Part shown: positions 5,630 to 5,784 of the stretch, piece by piece | How the letters are laid out: every line of letters starts with the position of its first letter | Numbering within the stretch: position 1 is the stretch's first letter | Source: Kmv34 sp964524965 | Lineage (GTDB): Bacteria; Aerophobota; Aerophobia; Aerophobales; B3-G15 | Direction of reading: 5' to 3' | Assembly: GCA_964524965.1 (NCBI GenBank) | Contig: CAZGDY010000103.1 | Span: forward strand, 1 to 5,784 | DNA length: 5,784 bases | Made by a program: the position numbers and the translations under genes | Notes under the pieces: generated by a model | What the model saw: the letters and a program-made list of their open reading frames with translations, nothing else | Told to the model about the DNA's origin: nothing | The model's database searches: none

Positions 5630-5782
5630 TTACTCCTTTTTATCCTCTCTTTTTTCTTTTACCATTGCCTTTGTGCGCTTACTTATCTCATCAGCTTTTG
5701 CAAGCAGATAAATGAAAACACCCAACAAAGCCAAAAAACTACCAATGCCAATTGGCCCAGACCAGAATAGTAGTATAAATAA
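5630..5782 (-). CDS. C-terminal part of a small membrane protein (partial at window edge)
   Basis: The frame is open from the window edge to TAA at 5632-5630 and gives 50 residues with no start codon inside, so the N-terminus lies outside. The visible part begins with about 30 hydrophobic residues, enough for one long or two short membrane segments (LFILLFWSGPIGIGSFLALL, then GVFIYLLA). It ends in a strongly basic and acidic tail rich in Lys, Arg and Glu. This fits an integral membrane protein with a cytoplasmic charged tail, by the positive-inside rule. No family is recognisable from so short a piece. Confidence 0.55.
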   Translation of the reverse strand, partial: LFILLFWSGPIGIGSFLALLGVFIYLLAKADEISKRTKAMVKEKREDKKE

Positions 5783-5784
5783 AC

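Noticed and set aside
1..5784. CRISPR array or phase-spaced repeats
   Set aside because: No set of three or more spaced repeats is visible; the only long direct repeat is the pair flanking the gap.

Overview
The window is AT-rich bacterial DNA, about one third GC by eye. Three things point to Bacteria: a lipoprotein diacylglyceryl transferase gene (lgt), strong AAGGAG-type ribosome binding sites on two genes, and sigma70-like promoters. The Cys-rich Lgt signature and the base composition would fit a Firmicutes-like lineage or an uncultivated phylum, but nothing fixes the taxon. A 100-N scaffold gap shows that this is draft assembly, possibly from a metagenome.

Layout. Positions 2-178 (+) hold the 3' end of an unrecognised gene, convergent with lgt (198-950, -). 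A 259-base divergent intergenic region carries promoter-like sites for lgt and for a Na+/phosphate cotransporter with a PhoU-like tail (1210-2817, +). An 18-bp perfect inverted repeat (2814-2893) separates the transporter from the next, convergent gene, and its left arm contains the transporter stop codon. On the minus strand, a thiamine-binding MTH1187/UPF0045-family protein (4548-4844) is followed by an FAD/NAD(P) disulfide oxidoreductase of the CoA-disulfide reductase/NADH oxidase type (2913-4262). The two are probably cotranscribed from a promoter near 5000-5029.

The gap (4275-4374) sits at the start of the oxidoreductase gene. It is flanked by an exact 55-base direct repeat, which is best read as two contig ends that overlap by one k-mer and were never merged. 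When the copies are collapsed, an in-frame TAA closes the frame upstream, and a GTG start with a perfect AAGGAG site gives a normal 449-residue protein. The apparent 527-residue open frame across the gap is therefore an artefact.

Positions 4861-5629 have no convincing gene. They hold the promoter, a tRNA 3'-end-like sequence (5057-5086), a 10-bp-stem hairpin and short, possibly degenerate reading frames. The window ends in the C-terminal part of a small membrane protein (5630-5782, -). The genes are ordinary housekeeping and transport functions; I see no CRISPR array, complete mobile element or clear novel system. The points most worth checking are the assembly artefact with its corrected start, the inverted repeat over the transporter stop, and the tRNA-like remnant.
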